Positions 9,290 through 19,429 of a DNA stretch of 64,000 nucleotides are shown here, one piece after another. This DNA comes from Facklamia sp. 7083-14-GEN3. GTDB taxonomy: Bacteria; Bacillota; Bacilli; Lactobacillales; Aerococcaceae. Location: assembly GCF_024742075.1 (NCBI RefSeq), contig NZ_JANSGD010000001.1:372001-436000 (forward strand), read 5' to 3'. A program made the position numbers and the translations under genes. Each line of letters begins with the position of its first letter. Positions within the stretch are counted from its first letter, which is position 1. The notes beneath the pieces were generated by a model that was not told the DNA's origin, did no database searches, and worked only from the letters and a program-made list of their open reading frames with translations.

Positions 9290-10732
9290 CTATTCATTAA
9301 GCCATGAACGATTATCTTTTTCAATCAGATAGTCACCAGCTTCAGGTCCGTTTGATTGCGCAGAGTAGAAAGCTAAATCTGGATCCGTCTCTTCTTGCCA
9401 AAAGGCATGAATGGAATCGATAAATTGCCAAGCATATTTAACTTCCAAGTAGTGAGCGAAATTACTCAAATCGCCGTTCATGCAATCAAAAAGTAATTTT
9501 TCATAGTCACCAGGAATTACTTTGGCAAGTTCTCGTGGAAGATGGTAACAAAGATTGAGTTCTTTAATTTCATTACGATGGGTAGAGTCAGACTGAGATA
9601 AGCACAAACGAATACCAGGCTTAGGAGCTAATTCAATTTGTAAATAGTTGGCAGGGATATTTTCGGCTTGCTTCTTATAAATAATTTTAATGTCAGTCTG
9701 TTTATTATTAAGATGCTTACCTGAACGCAAGTAGATGGGGGTTTTTCCCCACTTATCTTGATCGATGGTTATTTTTAGAGCCATATAGGTTTCTGTTGTT
9801 GAGTCGCTTGCAACATCTTTTTCTTGACGGTAAGCTATTTGGCTTTGGTCTTCGCTTTGTAAATATTGCCCACGCACAACATTATTTTTTAAATCTTTTA
9901 AGTCAGAATAATGTTTTAATTGCTTCAGTCTCTCAATTTTTTTCTGTCTTAGAGCATCATTACTCATATTTTCAGGAAGGTCCATGGTAATTAAAGTAAA
10001 TAATTGTAAGGCATGATTTTGAATCATATCGCGACTGACACCACTGGTCTCATAGTAGGCCCCGCGATCTTCGACACCAATCTCTTCATCCAAAGTGATT
10101 TGAATGTGGTCAATGTTAGTTGGGTCCCATAAAAAATGACTGAGAAAGTTGTTCATACGGATAGGTAAAATTTGATTGACAATACTCTTGCCTAAATAAT
10201 GATCAATACGATAAATTTGATTTTCATCAAAAGATTGAGTCAGCTGTGATTGCAATTCTTCAGCTGTTTTTTCATCATATCCAAAGGGTTTTTCAATAAT
10301 TAAACGATTGTATCCTTGATCAGTAAGTAAACCTTGATCTTTTAATTGACTGGTAATGATAGGGAATAATTTAGGCGATAAAGAAATATAAAATATTTGA
10401 TTTCCTTCAGTTTGATACTTTTCCGAAAGTGAAAGAGAAAGTTCTTTAAGTTGGTTAAAATGTTGACTCTCCTTCACATCATTCGACTGATAATAAAAAT
10501 GAGAAAGAAAATCTTGAATATCTTTATTATCTTGTTTAGCTTCAGTAAGGCTTTCTTTTACCACTTGACGAAAGTAATTATTATCCCATTCACGTCTAGC
10601 TGTCCCTATGATAGCAAAATGGTCAGCTAAAAAGCCTTTATTAAATAATTGATAAAGGGCTGGGTATAATTTACGATGGGCTAAGTCACCACTAGCCCCA
10701 AAAATAGTCATAATTAAACGATAATCTTTCAT
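9290..10732 (-). CDS. zwf: Glucose-6-phosphate 1-dehydrogenase
   Basis: First enzyme of the oxidative pentose phosphate pathway (G6P + NADP to 6-phosphogluconolactone). It has 480 residues with the dinucleotide-binding motif GASGDLAHRKLYP (12-24), EKPFG (147-151) and the active-site motif RIDHYLGK (175-182). GGAGGC precedes the ATG on the minus strand. It is monocistronic. Together with gnd at 22 kb it gives an NADPH and ribulose-5-phosphate branch. No phosphogluconolactonase gene was recognised here. Confidence 0.97.
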   Translation of the reverse strand: MKDYRLIMTIFGASGDLAHRKLYPALYQLFNKGFLADHFAIIGTARREWDNNYFRQVVKESLTEAKQDNKDIQDFLSHFYYQSNDVKESQHFNQLKELSLSLSEKYQTEGNQIFYISLSPKLFPIITSQLKDQGLLTDQGYNRLIIEKPFGYDEKTAEELQSQLTQSFDENQIYRIDHYLGKSIVNQILPIRMNNFLSHFLWDPTNIDHIQITLDEEIGVEDRGAYYETSGVSRDMIQNHALQLFTLITMDLPENMSNDALRQKKIERLKQLKHYSDLKDLKNNVVRGQYLQSEDQSQIAYRQEKDVASDSTTETYMALKITIDQDKWGKTPIYLRSGKHLNNKQTDIKIIYKKQAENIPANYLQIELAPKPGIRLCLSQSDSTHRNEIKELNLCYHLPRELAKVIPGDYEKLLFDCMNGDLSNFAHYLEVKYAWQFIDSIHAFWQEETDPDLAFYSAQSNGPEAGDYLIEKDNRSWLNE

Positions 10733-10884
10733 CTTTATGCCTCCATTTTCAGATAGTTTTCATTATATCAAATTAGACCTTGGTTTCAAGCTATGGAATC
10801 AGCCATATTTTATCAGATAGCTTTATGGTATACTTTTTTACGAATGAAGTCATTATATCAAAAGAGTATATAAAGGAGTAATTT

Positions 10885-12219
10885 ATGAATTTTAAGGAAT
10901 TAACGATTAAACCATTTATAAAGCAAGCACTGGATAGGATATCTTTTAAAAAGATGACCCAAGTGCAAGAAGAGGTGATACCTCTTGCTTTAAAAGGAGA
11001 GAGCCTTATTGTTAAGTCTCAAACTGGATCAGGAAAGACTCACGCCTTTCTTATCCCATTATTAGATCAACTAGATCCTGATGAGCAAAAAGTTCAAGCT
11101 GTTATTACGGCACCTAGTCGTGAACTAGCTAATCAAATCTATGAATTTGCCTTGGAGCTTGTGGGTGAACAAAATGAAAGTATTAGAATCTCACGCTTTG
11201 TAGGTGGAACAGATAAGGAAAGACAAATAGATAAATTAGCAAACCAGCAACCGCATTTAGTGATTGGAACGCCAGGGAGAATTTTTGACTTGATGCAAGC
11301 CAATGCTTTATGGGTTCAAACAGCTAAGACGATGGTCGTGGATGAAGCGGATATGACGTTTGATCTGGGCTTTTTAGCGATTGTAGATGACATTGCTTCT
11401 AGAATGGCAGAAAACTTACAAATGATGGTGTTTTCTGCTACGATACCTCAACAGGTAGCAGTGTTTTTAAATAAATACATGACCGGACCTAAAGAAATTA
11501 CGATTGAACCTAAACAAGTGTTAACTGACCAAGTTGAAAACTACCTGATAGATATAAAAGGGATAAACCGAGAGGAAATGGTTTATAATCTATTAACTAT
11601 GGGTCAACCTTACTTAGCGATCGTATTTTGTAATACTAGAAGTTATGCTGATGAGTTAAGCGAATTTTTAAAAAGTAAAAGCTTAAAGATCGCCACAATT
11701 CATGGTGGTATTCCGCCAAGAGAAAGAAATCGTTTAATGAAACAAATACGAAATTTAGAGTTTCAATATGTAGTAGCCTCTGATCTGGCGGCCAGAGGAA
11801 TTGATATTCCAGGTATTTCTCATGTTATAAACACGGAATTGCCGAAGGACTTAGAATTTTTTGTCCATCGGGTAGGTCGAACCGCACGAAACGACTTAAC
11901 CGGTATGGCATTCACCTTTATGGGGCCTGATGATGAAGATGCCATTGAGAGCTTAGAAGCTAAGGGGATTGAATTTACTGAAGTCAAGTACAGCAAGGGT
12001 GAATTAAAAAAAGTAGATAATCGTAATCGACGATCAGATCGCAAGAATACTCAAGAACAAGTACAAGATCCTAAAGTAAAACAATTGATTAACCGCGCTA
12101 AAAAGGCTAAAGTCAAGCCTGGCTATAAACATAAATTGAAGCAAGAAATAAAAGAGCATAAACGCTCAGTTGGTCGACGTAAAAATAAAATGCGAGCTAG
12201 ACAAGAACGTAAAAAATAA
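10885..12219 (+). CDS. cshB: DEAD-box ATP-dependent RNA helicase, CshB type
   Basis: RNA helicase for RNA folding, ribosome assembly or cold growth. It has 444 residues: motif I SQTGSGKT (45-52), motif Ia APSRELA, motif II DEAD (153-156), motif III SAT, motif V DLAARGIDIPG and motif VI HRVGRTAR. The C-terminal 70 residues are strongly basic (KKAKVKPGYKHKLKQE), matching the CshB/YqfR tail rather than the longer CshA tail. AAAGGAG precedes the ATG. Its transcript ends in an unusually long palindrome that is also coding sequence for the convergent gene. Confidence 0.92.
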   Translation: MNFKELTIKPFIKQALDRISFKKMTQVQEEVIPLALKGESLIVKSQTGSGKTHAFLIPLLDQLDPDEQKVQAVITAPSRELANQIYEFALELVGEQNESIRISRFVGGTDKERQIDKLANQQPHLVIGTPGRIFDLMQANALWVQTAKTMVVDEADMTFDLGFLAIVDDIASRMAENLQMMVFSATIPQQVAVFLNKYMTGPKEITIEPKQVLTDQVENYLIDIKGINREEMVYNLLTMGQPYLAIVFCNTRSYADELSEFLKSKSLKIATIHGGIPPRERNRLMKQIRNLEFQYVVASDLAARGIDIPGISHVINTELPKDLEFFVHRVGRTARNDLTGMAFTFMGPDDEDAIESLEAKGIEFTEVKYSKGELKKVDNRNRRSDRKNTQEQVQDPKVKQLINRAKKAKVKPGYKHKLKQEIKEHKRSVGRRKNKMRARQERKK

Positions 12220-12268
12220 GACGAAGACAAAAAGGACTCCTAAACTAGGAGTCCTTTTTGTCTTCGTC
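12220..12268. terminator. Perfect 23-bp bidirectional terminator overlapping a coding end
   Basis: The left arm (12220-12242) and right arm (12246-12268) are exact reverse complements with a 3-nt spacer. Each arm contains GACGAAGAC and an A5 or T5 tract. The right arm is also the last codons and stop of the minus-strand DUF1189 gene (reading SDEDKKDS then stop). It serves cshB on one strand and DUF1189 on the other. Confidence 0.93.
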
Positions 12269-13132
12269 AGATTTAATATCTTCCTTTTTAATAATATTGA
12301 TATCCATATGAGATAACAATTGATGCATGAAAAGCGTATGTTGTTTAAAGGAATGATAGATAATAAAGAGGGTTAACCCCACCAATAGATAGAAGGGCAC
12401 ATAAAAGTTAGACCATACTAATTTAATCAATTCTATCATTAAAATTGGAACAACCGAACACACCATCACCAGCTTCATTCGCACTATAAAAGGTAATGGA
12501 AAGTTTAAGCGGATGTTCAAGATACCTGTTAATAGTGAGGTAATGACTATGAAGTAGAAGTGAGCAAAAACAGCCGCTATCCAGGTCATAATTATAAGAG
12601 AGACGATCTGAATAAAATTGAATTGACTAGCATAAGTCAAAACAGTTACTAAACTTTCTTTGCTAGTTACCATATCATGATTGAAAGCAAAAACTTGACC
12701 ATTTTCTGGGGTATAGACCACTATTTGATTTTTAACAAGTAATAAATTAAAAATACTCGTCAATTCAGGATTTCTTTTATTTTCTGATTTTAAAATCAGG
12801 CCTTCATCTTTAGAGAGATTAGTCAATTGATCGTCGATAATTAACTGAAATTGACGCGATTCAAAATATAGAGCTTTCTGATCTTCTTTAAGCTTGAGTT
12901 CACCATTTTCAATTTGAAAATCAGGAAGATAATTAATACTTTCATTAATATCTGTTTGAATAGACCGCAGCGTCGGAAAAAGGGCTAGACCAAAATTAAC
13001 AGCTATTAAAATCGTTACAATTAAGGGAAGGACTATTATTTGCTTCCATTTAACATTAATACTTTCAATATAAAAACGTGGATTATTTAGGCCGTTTTTA
13101 AGGATAAAAAATAATTTTTTCAAATAAAACAT
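12245..13132 (-). CDS. DUF1189 family membrane protein
   Basis: A 295-residue integral membrane protein with one N-terminal membrane segment (about 35-52), an extracytoplasmic domain of about 110 residues, and three to four more segments (about 165-270). This layout and the sequence around ILKNGLNNPRFYIESINVKWKQ fit DUF1189 proteins of Firmicutes. The function is not established; family members often neighbour maltose or envelope genes. Its last eight codons form one arm of the shared terminator. It lies 90 bp downstream of the yfhO-like gene on the same strand and could be co-transcribed with it. Confidence 0.75.
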   Translation of the reverse strand: MFYLKKLFFILKNGLNNPRFYIESINVKWKQIIVLPLIVTILIAVNFGLALFPTLRSIQTDINESINYLPDFQIENGELKLKEDQKALYFESRQFQLIIDDQLTNLSKDEGLILKSENKRNPELTSIFNLLLVKNQIVVYTPENGQVFAFNHDMVTSKESLVTVLTYASQFNFIQIVSLIIMTWIAAVFAHFYFIVITSLLTGILNIRLNFPLPFIVRMKLVMVCSVVPILMIELIKLVWSNFYVPFYLLVGLTLFIIYHSFKQHTLFMHQLLSHMDINIIKKEDIKSDEDKKDS

Positions 13133-13221
13133 CCTTTATTCTAAATTTCAATAGAGCTATCTTATCCAACAATTTAAAAAGTTGCAAGTTGGATGACTGA
13201 ATTAATTATAACATGAATTGT

Positions 13222-15870
13222 CTATTTTTTATGTCGAAACTTAGCTTGATCCACTATTAATAGACTAATAGATATGAAACTTACTAAGCCACCATAATAG
13301 ATAGAGTTGGGGAAGTAAGTCATCTTAATAGAATGTTTACCTTTAGTCAACGGAATAGCCATTAAGGTGTCATTTAATACAGCTTGGGTTTCCACTGATT
13401 GATTATCCACTTTGACATGCCAATTGGGATCATAAGGTAACGTCATCAGTAAGTAACCTTTTTCTTGTTGAATATCAATTTGACCTTCCAAAGCGTTTTC
13501 TTGAAAAGAGGTAATTTGGAGTGAATTGTCTTTTCTTTTTGTGATGAGTTGTTGATAACTTTTAAGGTCGAATTCATATAAGCGTATAAGGTTGGCTTTA
13601 AAAGTGTTTTTCTTTAGTTTAACTCTTAATAAATGCTCTTTACCTGAATTTTCAAATGCTGCATCCATAATTTGCCGACTATTTGTAGGGGAATAAAATT
13701 CATAAGGCTTACTATTTAATATAAGTGAAACTTTACGATTAGAAAATTGACTAGGAAAAGTAAAATAAAAAGGATTATTCGATTCCGTATCAAATGATAG
13801 GGCAAAAGAAGCATTTCTATTTGTCTTTTCTTTTTTATAGGTATAGTAGTTTCCATCCCCTTTATCCGTTACATTCAAATTAAGATAATCAATCTTTTTA
13901 AATGCCTGTTGTTTGAAGAATTCTTGTTTATTTCCATCGAAGTTTAATAACTTTAATAAAGTTTCTTGATTTTCAATCGGTTTAAATTTTTTGAAACTCG
14001 CTTCTAAAACAGCGGGAGATACTTCCATTCCCAAACCTAAGACATTTGTATTTTCATAATAGACATAGCGTTTTTCTTTTTTAGTTTTTTGATGCGCTCG
14101 AATATCAAAGTCGCTGGCATCTCTATATAAGGGAAAATTTTCTACCGTAGTGAATAAATTAGTGTTTGAAGTGATATCAATAAGGTAGCGGATATTTAGA
14201 AAATCATCCATAAAAAGAGTGCCAGTAGTATAATGAATGGAATTGCTAGTATGTGGAATTCCTAAATAACCGTAAAGTTGGCTAGTTGTAGCTTCTAAGG
14301 TTGAACCAAAGTGATTGACACTAGGATAATTAGCAAAAAGGGATTCATTTTTTGTTCGATTGAAAGTTTTATGAATGCGATAAAATTCATCTTCTTGTGG
14401 CTGAATAGGGGCAATCATTTGGTCCAATAAAGTGATATAGTCTTTAAATTGTGAGGGTTTAACGTAATGATCAATTGCTGATAAAATTAAGTAGCCATTT
14501 AAAGTCATCTCTCCACAGGTCAAGATAAGTATTAGATAAAGCAATATTTTATGTGGTTTACGGTTTAGATAGAAAATAAAACTAATTAAGAGCATGAAAA
14601 TGAGGGTATAAAAGATTTTTTCATTACTTAAAAAACTGTAATCACTATTTAGAAAATAATATAAACAAAAGACTGACAAAGAAAAAATGATGGTTAGTAT
14701 CTGATAAAGTTTGATGTTATGAACGAATTTATATGAACGAATCGCTAAAACTAAAAGAAAGAAAGAAACTAAAAATGAAAAACGTGAAGGATACCAAATA
14801 GGAAACTGGCCAAGATGCCAACCCTTGTCTAAATTAGCAAAAGTAAAAGAGGCAAAGAAAAATATCAACATGATCAGACTAATAAGTTTTTCTCTTAACA
14901 TTATCCTATGTGAAAGGAAATAGTATAACAAAAGAACCATAACAGTCATACCGACATAAAAATTAGCTGAACCATCAGCTAATTGTTTAAAATCAAAAGC
15001 ACCAATAAAATTTTTGGATAGAAGCTCAATCAATGAGTGTTCACTTGAAAAGTCAAAGATGAAATTTAGAGGTCCTTTACTGTGGGCATTTTTACTTCTA
15101 AGAGTAGAAATAAAAGTAGGAACCAGAAAAACTCCTGCCAAGCTTACTGAAAGTAATGAATATTTAACAAAAGAAAGGTATTTCGAAAAGACTTCTTTGT
15201 ATGTGAGATGTTTTTCATCTTCATAAATGACAAATAGGCTGAAAAAAATTAAAAAGATGCAGATCATATAAGCGATGTAATAATGACTAACTATTGCAAC
15301 GGCTAAACTAAAAACATATAGACGTGGTTTATTCTTTTTAAGTAGATAATGAAGACCCAAAGCAATTAACGGTAACCAAAACAATCCGTCTAACCACATG
15401 ATGTTTAGTAGATAAGCCATATTATAAGCCATGAAGGTGTATGCTTGACTAAAAGCCATATTCATTGCTGGATGAATAGAGTATTTTTTATCGATAAAAT
15501 AATAAAAACTTGTCGAAATCGCTAGTAGTTTAAAAAGAGTCAGAAAAGTAATTGCTAGATCTAAATTTTCAGTTTTAAAAAACAATAAAATCAGATTAAA
15601 GGGACTCATTAAATAATAAGCCCATAAACCAATCATTTCGCCACCGATTCCTTTTTCAAAGGAATAGAGAAAGAGTCTAGGGTCTTCTGTGATTGCGCGT
15701 TGATACAAACTAAAAAAATCAATGTATTGCTGGCCTAAGTCGACGGTTAGCATGGTTCGACCTTGTTCACCAAATGGAATAAATTTCATCAAGTAGGCCA
15801 ATATTGTTGCTATTAGGAAGGTGACGAATAAATTCATCAAAAGAAAATACTTTCTACTGTTAATTTTCAC
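13222..15870 (-). CDS. YfhO family membrane protein
   Basis: A very large membrane protein (882 residues) with about 13 transmembrane helices in residues 1-470 and at the far C-terminus, and a large extracytoplasmic region (about 475-850). It is YfhO-like: an N-terminal GTMLTVDLGQQYIDFFSLY-type motif (here GRTMLTVDLGQQYIDF) and a GT-C-like polytopic fold. Bacillus YfhO is linked to glycosylation of lipoteichoic acid, so a role in cell-surface glycan modification is likely but inferred. A weak AAAAGGAG lies before the ATG on the minus strand. No glycosyltransferase partner gene is adjacent. Confidence 0.88.
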   Translation of the reverse strand: MKINSRKYFLLMNLFVTFLIATILAYLMKFIPFGEQGRTMLTVDLGQQYIDFFSLYQRAITEDPRLFLYSFEKGIGGEMIGLWAYYLMSPFNLILLFFKTENLDLAITFLTLFKLLAISTSFYYFIDKKYSIHPAMNMAFSQAYTFMAYNMAYLLNIMWLDGLFWLPLIALGLHYLLKKNKPRLYVFSLAVAIVSHYYIAYMICIFLIFFSLFVIYEDEKHLTYKEVFSKYLSFVKYSLLSVSLAGVFLVPTFISTLRSKNAHSKGPLNFIFDFSSEHSLIELLSKNFIGAFDFKQLADGSANFYVGMTVMVLLLYYFLSHRIMLREKLISLIMLIFFFASFTFANLDKGWHLGQFPIWYPSRFSFLVSFFLLVLAIRSYKFVHNIKLYQILTIIFSLSVFCLYYFLNSDYSFLSNEKIFYTLIFMLLISFIFYLNRKPHKILLYLILILTCGEMTLNGYLILSAIDHYVKPSQFKDYITLLDQMIAPIQPQEDEFYRIHKTFNRTKNESLFANYPSVNHFGSTLEATTSQLYGYLGIPHTSNSIHYTTGTLFMDDFLNIRYLIDITSNTNLFTTVENFPLYRDASDFDIRAHQKTKKEKRYVYYENTNVLGLGMEVSPAVLEASFKKFKPIENQETLLKLLNFDGNKQEFFKQQAFKKIDYLNLNVTDKGDGNYYTYKKEKTNRNASFALSFDTESNNPFYFTFPSQFSNRKVSLILNSKPYEFYSPTNSRQIMDAAFENSGKEHLLRVKLKKNTFKANLIRLYEFDLKSYQQLITKRKDNSLQITSFQENALEGQIDIQQEKGYLLMTLPYDPNWHVKVDNQSVETQAVLNDTLMAIPLTKGKHSIKMTYFPNSIYYGGLVSFISISLLIVDQAKFRHKK

Positions 15871-16033
15871 GAAAAAACTCCTTTTTCTTGAAATAATGCT
15901 TATCTATCTTAGCAAAAAACTACGATAAAATCACAAAAAATTCTTAGCAAACTTATGACTTAATGGATTCAGTTTCAACTTGAGGCATAGTTTGCTATAA
16001 TAACTTAGACTTTAGAAATTCATTACAGAAAGT

Positions 16034-18166
16034 ATGATGAAGATGCCTAGAAAATTAAATAAAAACAAAAAAAAGAAACGTTCACATATCCCAAGAAGAC
16101 TAAATTTTCTATTTTTTATGGCTTTTTTAGCCTTTACTGCACTTTTCATTCGCTTAGGCTATTTACAACTATATAAGGGTGAAAGTCTCACCAAAATGGT
16201 TCAACGGACAGAATCAACTATTTCAACCGGCGCTGTGCCTCGCGGTATGATCTATGATAGCCAAGGTGATGTAATCGTCGGCAATCAACCGGAGAGAGCC
16301 ATTCTTTTTACGCGAAATCGTGCTTCAAGAGTAGATAGTGAGGATCTTATTAAGGTAGCTACCCAACTAGCCTCATTAATTGAATTACCTACTCAAGGCG
16401 TTACCGAAAGAGATAAGAAAGATTATTTCATCGTAACTAACATTGACGAAGTTCGGAATCGTTTAACTGAAGAGGAATTACTCTTATCGGGCAGTCAAGC
16501 TTATGAAGCTCAATTATCAAAGGTTGAGGAAAAAGATTTAGATTTTTCGGAAGCTGAATTAAAGATTATTGCTATCTATAAAAGAATGGCAGCTGCCTAT
16601 GAATTATCAACCGTTACGATAAAGAATAAAAATGTCACTCAAGAAGAAATAGCTAGGGTGAGTGAGAATCTGAGAAATTTACCTGGCATTCAAATTGGAA
16701 CCGATTGGCAAAGAGTTTATCCTAAAAATGATATGCTTCGTTCTATCTTGGGACAAGTTTCTACCGAAGAACGAGGTATTCCAAGAGAAGACGCTAAAGA
16801 ATTACTACTTAAAGGCTATGCAATGAATGACCGAATTGGAATTTCGTACTTAGAAAAGCAATATGAATCTATTCTGAAAGGTTCTAAGTCTGTTTTTAAT
16901 ATCGTTACAGACTCTAAAGATGATATTCTAACAAATGATCAGGTTTACGAAGGTTCTAAAGGTAGCAATTTGGTATTAACCATTAATACTGATTTTCAAG
17001 CTAAATTAGATGAAATCGTTGAAAGTAGTTTGATTAATATGGGAGCTGAGCAAGGATTAAATGACCGTGTTTATGTTGTAGCCTTAAATCCTAAAAATGG
17101 CGAAGTCCTCGGTATTTCTGGTAAAAGATACGCTTATGATAAAAAGAATGACACCTATAATCGCGATCAAATAGTTGATGATGCTTTAGGAGCTATTAAT
17201 ACTTCCTACGGTATGGGTTCAAGTGTTAAGCCTGCTATGATTTCAATGGGATATAAAGAAGGCGTTATTTCTTTAACAGATAATGTGATTATTGATGAAC
17301 CGTTAAAATTCCAAGCTTCTCAAGAAAAAACATCACTGTTCAACCGAACTGGTCAGATTCCTATTGATGATATGGTTGCTTTACAACGCTCTTCGAATAT
17401 TTATATGATTAAGTTAGCCATGCGTATTGGTGGACAATATAATTATGAAGAAGAAGGCCGATTAAATATTAATCCCCGTACTATCGATATTCTTAGAAGA
17501 AATTTTGCTGAATTTGGATTGGGAACAAAAACAGGAATCGATCTACCTAATGAATCTACCGGATACACACCAGCTAGTAATATGCTCGTTTCTGCCTTAG
17601 ACTTATCTTACGGTCAATTCGACCTCTACACGCCATTACAAATGGCTCAATATGTTTCCACTATAGCTAATAATGGTAAGCGTTATTCACCAAGATTAGT
17701 TAAAGAAGTACGCGGAACGGATAAAAACGGTCGATTAGGTGGTATTGTTACTACTATTCCACCTCAACTAATGAACGTGATTGAAAATGATCCTGCTGAA
17801 ATGCAAAGAATTCATGAAGGAATGCGAATGGTTTCCCACACACAACAAGGGACAGCCTCATTTTATTTTATGGACTATCCTTTCCAAGTAGGTTCAAAAA
17901 CAGGAACGACCGAAGCCTTCTATGCAGGACCAATTCAATATGCTAAAAATGAACCGGTCATAAACGGTACTTATATTGGATATGCGCCGTTTGATGATCC
18001 AGAAATAGCTATTAGTGTGATAGTGCCTTATCTTAACCAGTCTTCATATGGTAGCGAGGTGGCTCGAATTGCTCGAGATGTTTATAATGCTTATTTTGAA
18101 TTGAAATCAGAAACTAGAAATACTATTATTGATTATAAGAATAAAAAGAATATAACTACTCCATAA
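16034..18166 (+). CDS. Class B penicillin-binding protein (PBP2b-type transpeptidase)
   Basis: Peptidoglycan DD-transpeptidase for elongation or septation. It has 710 residues: basic cytoplasmic N-terminus, one membrane anchor (about residues 25-45), a dimerisation domain (about 60-330), and a transpeptidase domain with SSVK (catalytic Ser396, Lys399), SSN in QRSSNIYM, and KTGT (622-625). The start is ambiguous (ATGs at 16034, 16037 and 16043) because no strong ribosome binding site precedes them. TATAAT lies about 30 bp upstream. It most resembles ovococcal PBP2b/PbpA. The next small envelope genes follow on the same strand. Confidence 0.93.
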   Translation: MMKMPRKLNKNKKKKRSHIPRRLNFLFFMAFLAFTALFIRLGYLQLYKGESLTKMVQRTESTISTGAVPRGMIYDSQGDVIVGNQPERAILFTRNRASRVDSEDLIKVATQLASLIELPTQGVTERDKKDYFIVTNIDEVRNRLTEEELLLSGSQAYEAQLSKVEEKDLDFSEAELKIIAIYKRMAAAYELSTVTIKNKNVTQEEIARVSENLRNLPGIQIGTDWQRVYPKNDMLRSILGQVSTEERGIPREDAKELLLKGYAMNDRIGISYLEKQYESILKGSKSVFNIVTDSKDDILTNDQVYEGSKGSNLVLTINTDFQAKLDEIVESSLINMGAEQGLNDRVYVVALNPKNGEVLGISGKRYAYDKKNDTYNRDQIVDDALGAINTSYGMGSSVKPAMISMGYKEGVISLTDNVIIDEPLKFQASQEKTSLFNRTGQIPIDDMVALQRSSNIYMIKLAMRIGGQYNYEEEGRLNINPRTIDILRRNFAEFGLGTKTGIDLPNESTGYTPASNMLVSALDLSYGQFDLYTPLQMAQYVSTIANNGKRYSPRLVKEVRGTDKNGRLGGIVTTIPPQLMNVIENDPAEMQRIHEGMRMVSHTQQGTASFYFMDYPFQVGSKTGTTEAFYAGPIQYAKNEPVINGTYIGYAPFDDPEIAISVIVPYLNQSSYGSEVARIARDVYNAYFELKSETRNTIIDYKNKKNITTP

Positions 18167-18248
18167 ATAATTTTAAAATTTCAGAAAAATTTATTTGAAT
18201 CTTCACAGACGTTTGTTAAACTGAGAAAAAAATAGATGAGGTGAGATA

Positions 18249-18716
18249 ATGGATATTTGGATTTTAGTATTGGCTCTATTAGTTTTATCAATTATTTTGT
18301 TATTAATGTCTTTATTCACTAAAGACTCAAATAGTAATGCAAGCTTAAATAAGAAAGTTGAAGAACAAGCAGAAAAAATCACAGAGTTACAGCATATGAT
18401 TAATCAATTAAAAGTTGATAATATTCCTGCTGAAAGTGTTAAAGAAGATTTTATGCAGCCCGTAACAGCTCAAGAAGTTTATTTTGCACCTAAAGAAAAC
18501 TCTGATGTAATTAAAGAAACCTTAGAGCAAGAGGACCTTCAAGCTACAGAAGAAGTGGTCCAACCACGTGTCAATTACGATGTCAATGATCGAAATCGTG
18601 AAGACATCATTCGTTACTATTCACAAGGTTATACTTTAAAAGAAATTGAAGATGAAGTGGATGAAGAACTTGTAACCATTCAATACGTGATCGATGAATA
18701 TATAGAAAACCGCTAG
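18249..18716 (+). CDS. Membrane-anchored small protein with C-terminal helix-turn-helix-like segment
   Basis: 155 residues: one N-terminal membrane segment (about 3-24), a coiled-coil-prone segment (KKVEEQAEKITELQHMINQL), an acidic linker, and a C-terminal helical unit, REDIIRYYSQGYTLKEIEDE. That last unit resembles the small helix-turn-helix found in several Firmicute SwrB/YtxG-like proteins. GAGGTGAGATA precedes the ATG. It lies 15 bp ahead of the MltG-like gene, so the two are probably one transcript. The exact function is not recognised. Confidence 0.7.
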   Translation: MDIWILVLALLVLSIILLLMSLFTKDSNSNASLNKKVEEQAEKITELQHMINQLKVDNIPAESVKEDFMQPVTAQEVYFAPKENSDVIKETLEQEDLQATEEVVQPRVNYDVNDRNREDIIRYYSQGYTLKEIEDEVDEELVTIQYVIDEYIENR

Positions 18717-18730
18717 TTAGGAGGTTTAAA

Positions 18731-19339
18731 ATGAAAAAAGAAAATTTGAGGTCATTGGGAGTGGGGCTTCTAATTGCTAGTTTAATAACGGCTGCTTATG
18801 CAACTTTTGTACAAGGGCATGTTCCGATAGAGGGTGTTACTTTGCCTAGTATACTTAATGGACAAGAAACTAGTCAGTTAAAAGAGATGGTTGAGGAAAG
18901 TGAGTCTAGTTTAGATAAGCTAACAAGCGACAATGAAGAATTAAATAGACAATTAGAAAAATTGACTGCCGATAATGAGTCCTTAACAGAAAGGGTAGCC
19001 AATCAAAGAGAATCGATTGAATATTTAGAATCTCTGAGAGATGAAGATACTGAAGATCAAGATGAGTCTGTTGATTTAAATAGCGAAGCAGAAAGAGAAG
19101 ATAATAACCAATCTTCAGCCGAAGGTGCTTTTGTAGTTAGTGAAGGAGAAAACGCTAGTCAAATTGCTCAACGATTAGAAACTGAAGGTTATATTTCCTC
19201 AGCTCAAGAGTTTCAAAATCTTATTGAGCAGTGGCAATTATCTTCTTTAATTCAAACAGGCGAATATCAATTGAACTCTGATATGACCATTCATGAGATT
19301 GCAAGTCAATTAACTAACGGAGCTTATTATTATCAATAA
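18731..19339 (+). CDS. Membrane protein with MltG/YceG-like LysM-type domain, no lyase domain
   Basis: 202 residues: an N-terminal membrane segment or signal anchor (about 8-28), a coiled coil (about 48-105, LDKLTSDNEELNRQLEKL), an acidic linker, and a C-terminal domain, VSEGENASQIAQRLETEGYI...GEYQLNSDMTIHEIASQLTNG. That domain matches the LysM-like N-terminal part of endolytic transglycosylase MltG. The catalytic lyase domain is absent and the gene stops there, so it may be a regulatory or binding protein. AGGAGG precedes the ATG. The assignment to the MltG fold is from the motif pattern only. Confidence 0.7.
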   Translation: MKKENLRSLGVGLLIASLITAAYATFVQGHVPIEGVTLPSILNGQETSQLKEMVEESESSLDKLTSDNEELNRQLEKLTADNESLTERVANQRESIEYLESLRDEDTEDQDESVDLNSEAEREDNNQSSAEGAFVVSEGENASQIAQRLETEGYISSAQEFQNLIEQWQLSSLIQTGEYQLNSDMTIHEIASQLTNGAYYYQ

Positions 19340-19429
19340 AAAAACCATGGCTAAATTTTAAAAACAATGGTATAATCTTATAGTGCTGTTCTTGGAAGAG
19401 TAAATAATTTTTAGTTTGGAGGGAAAACC

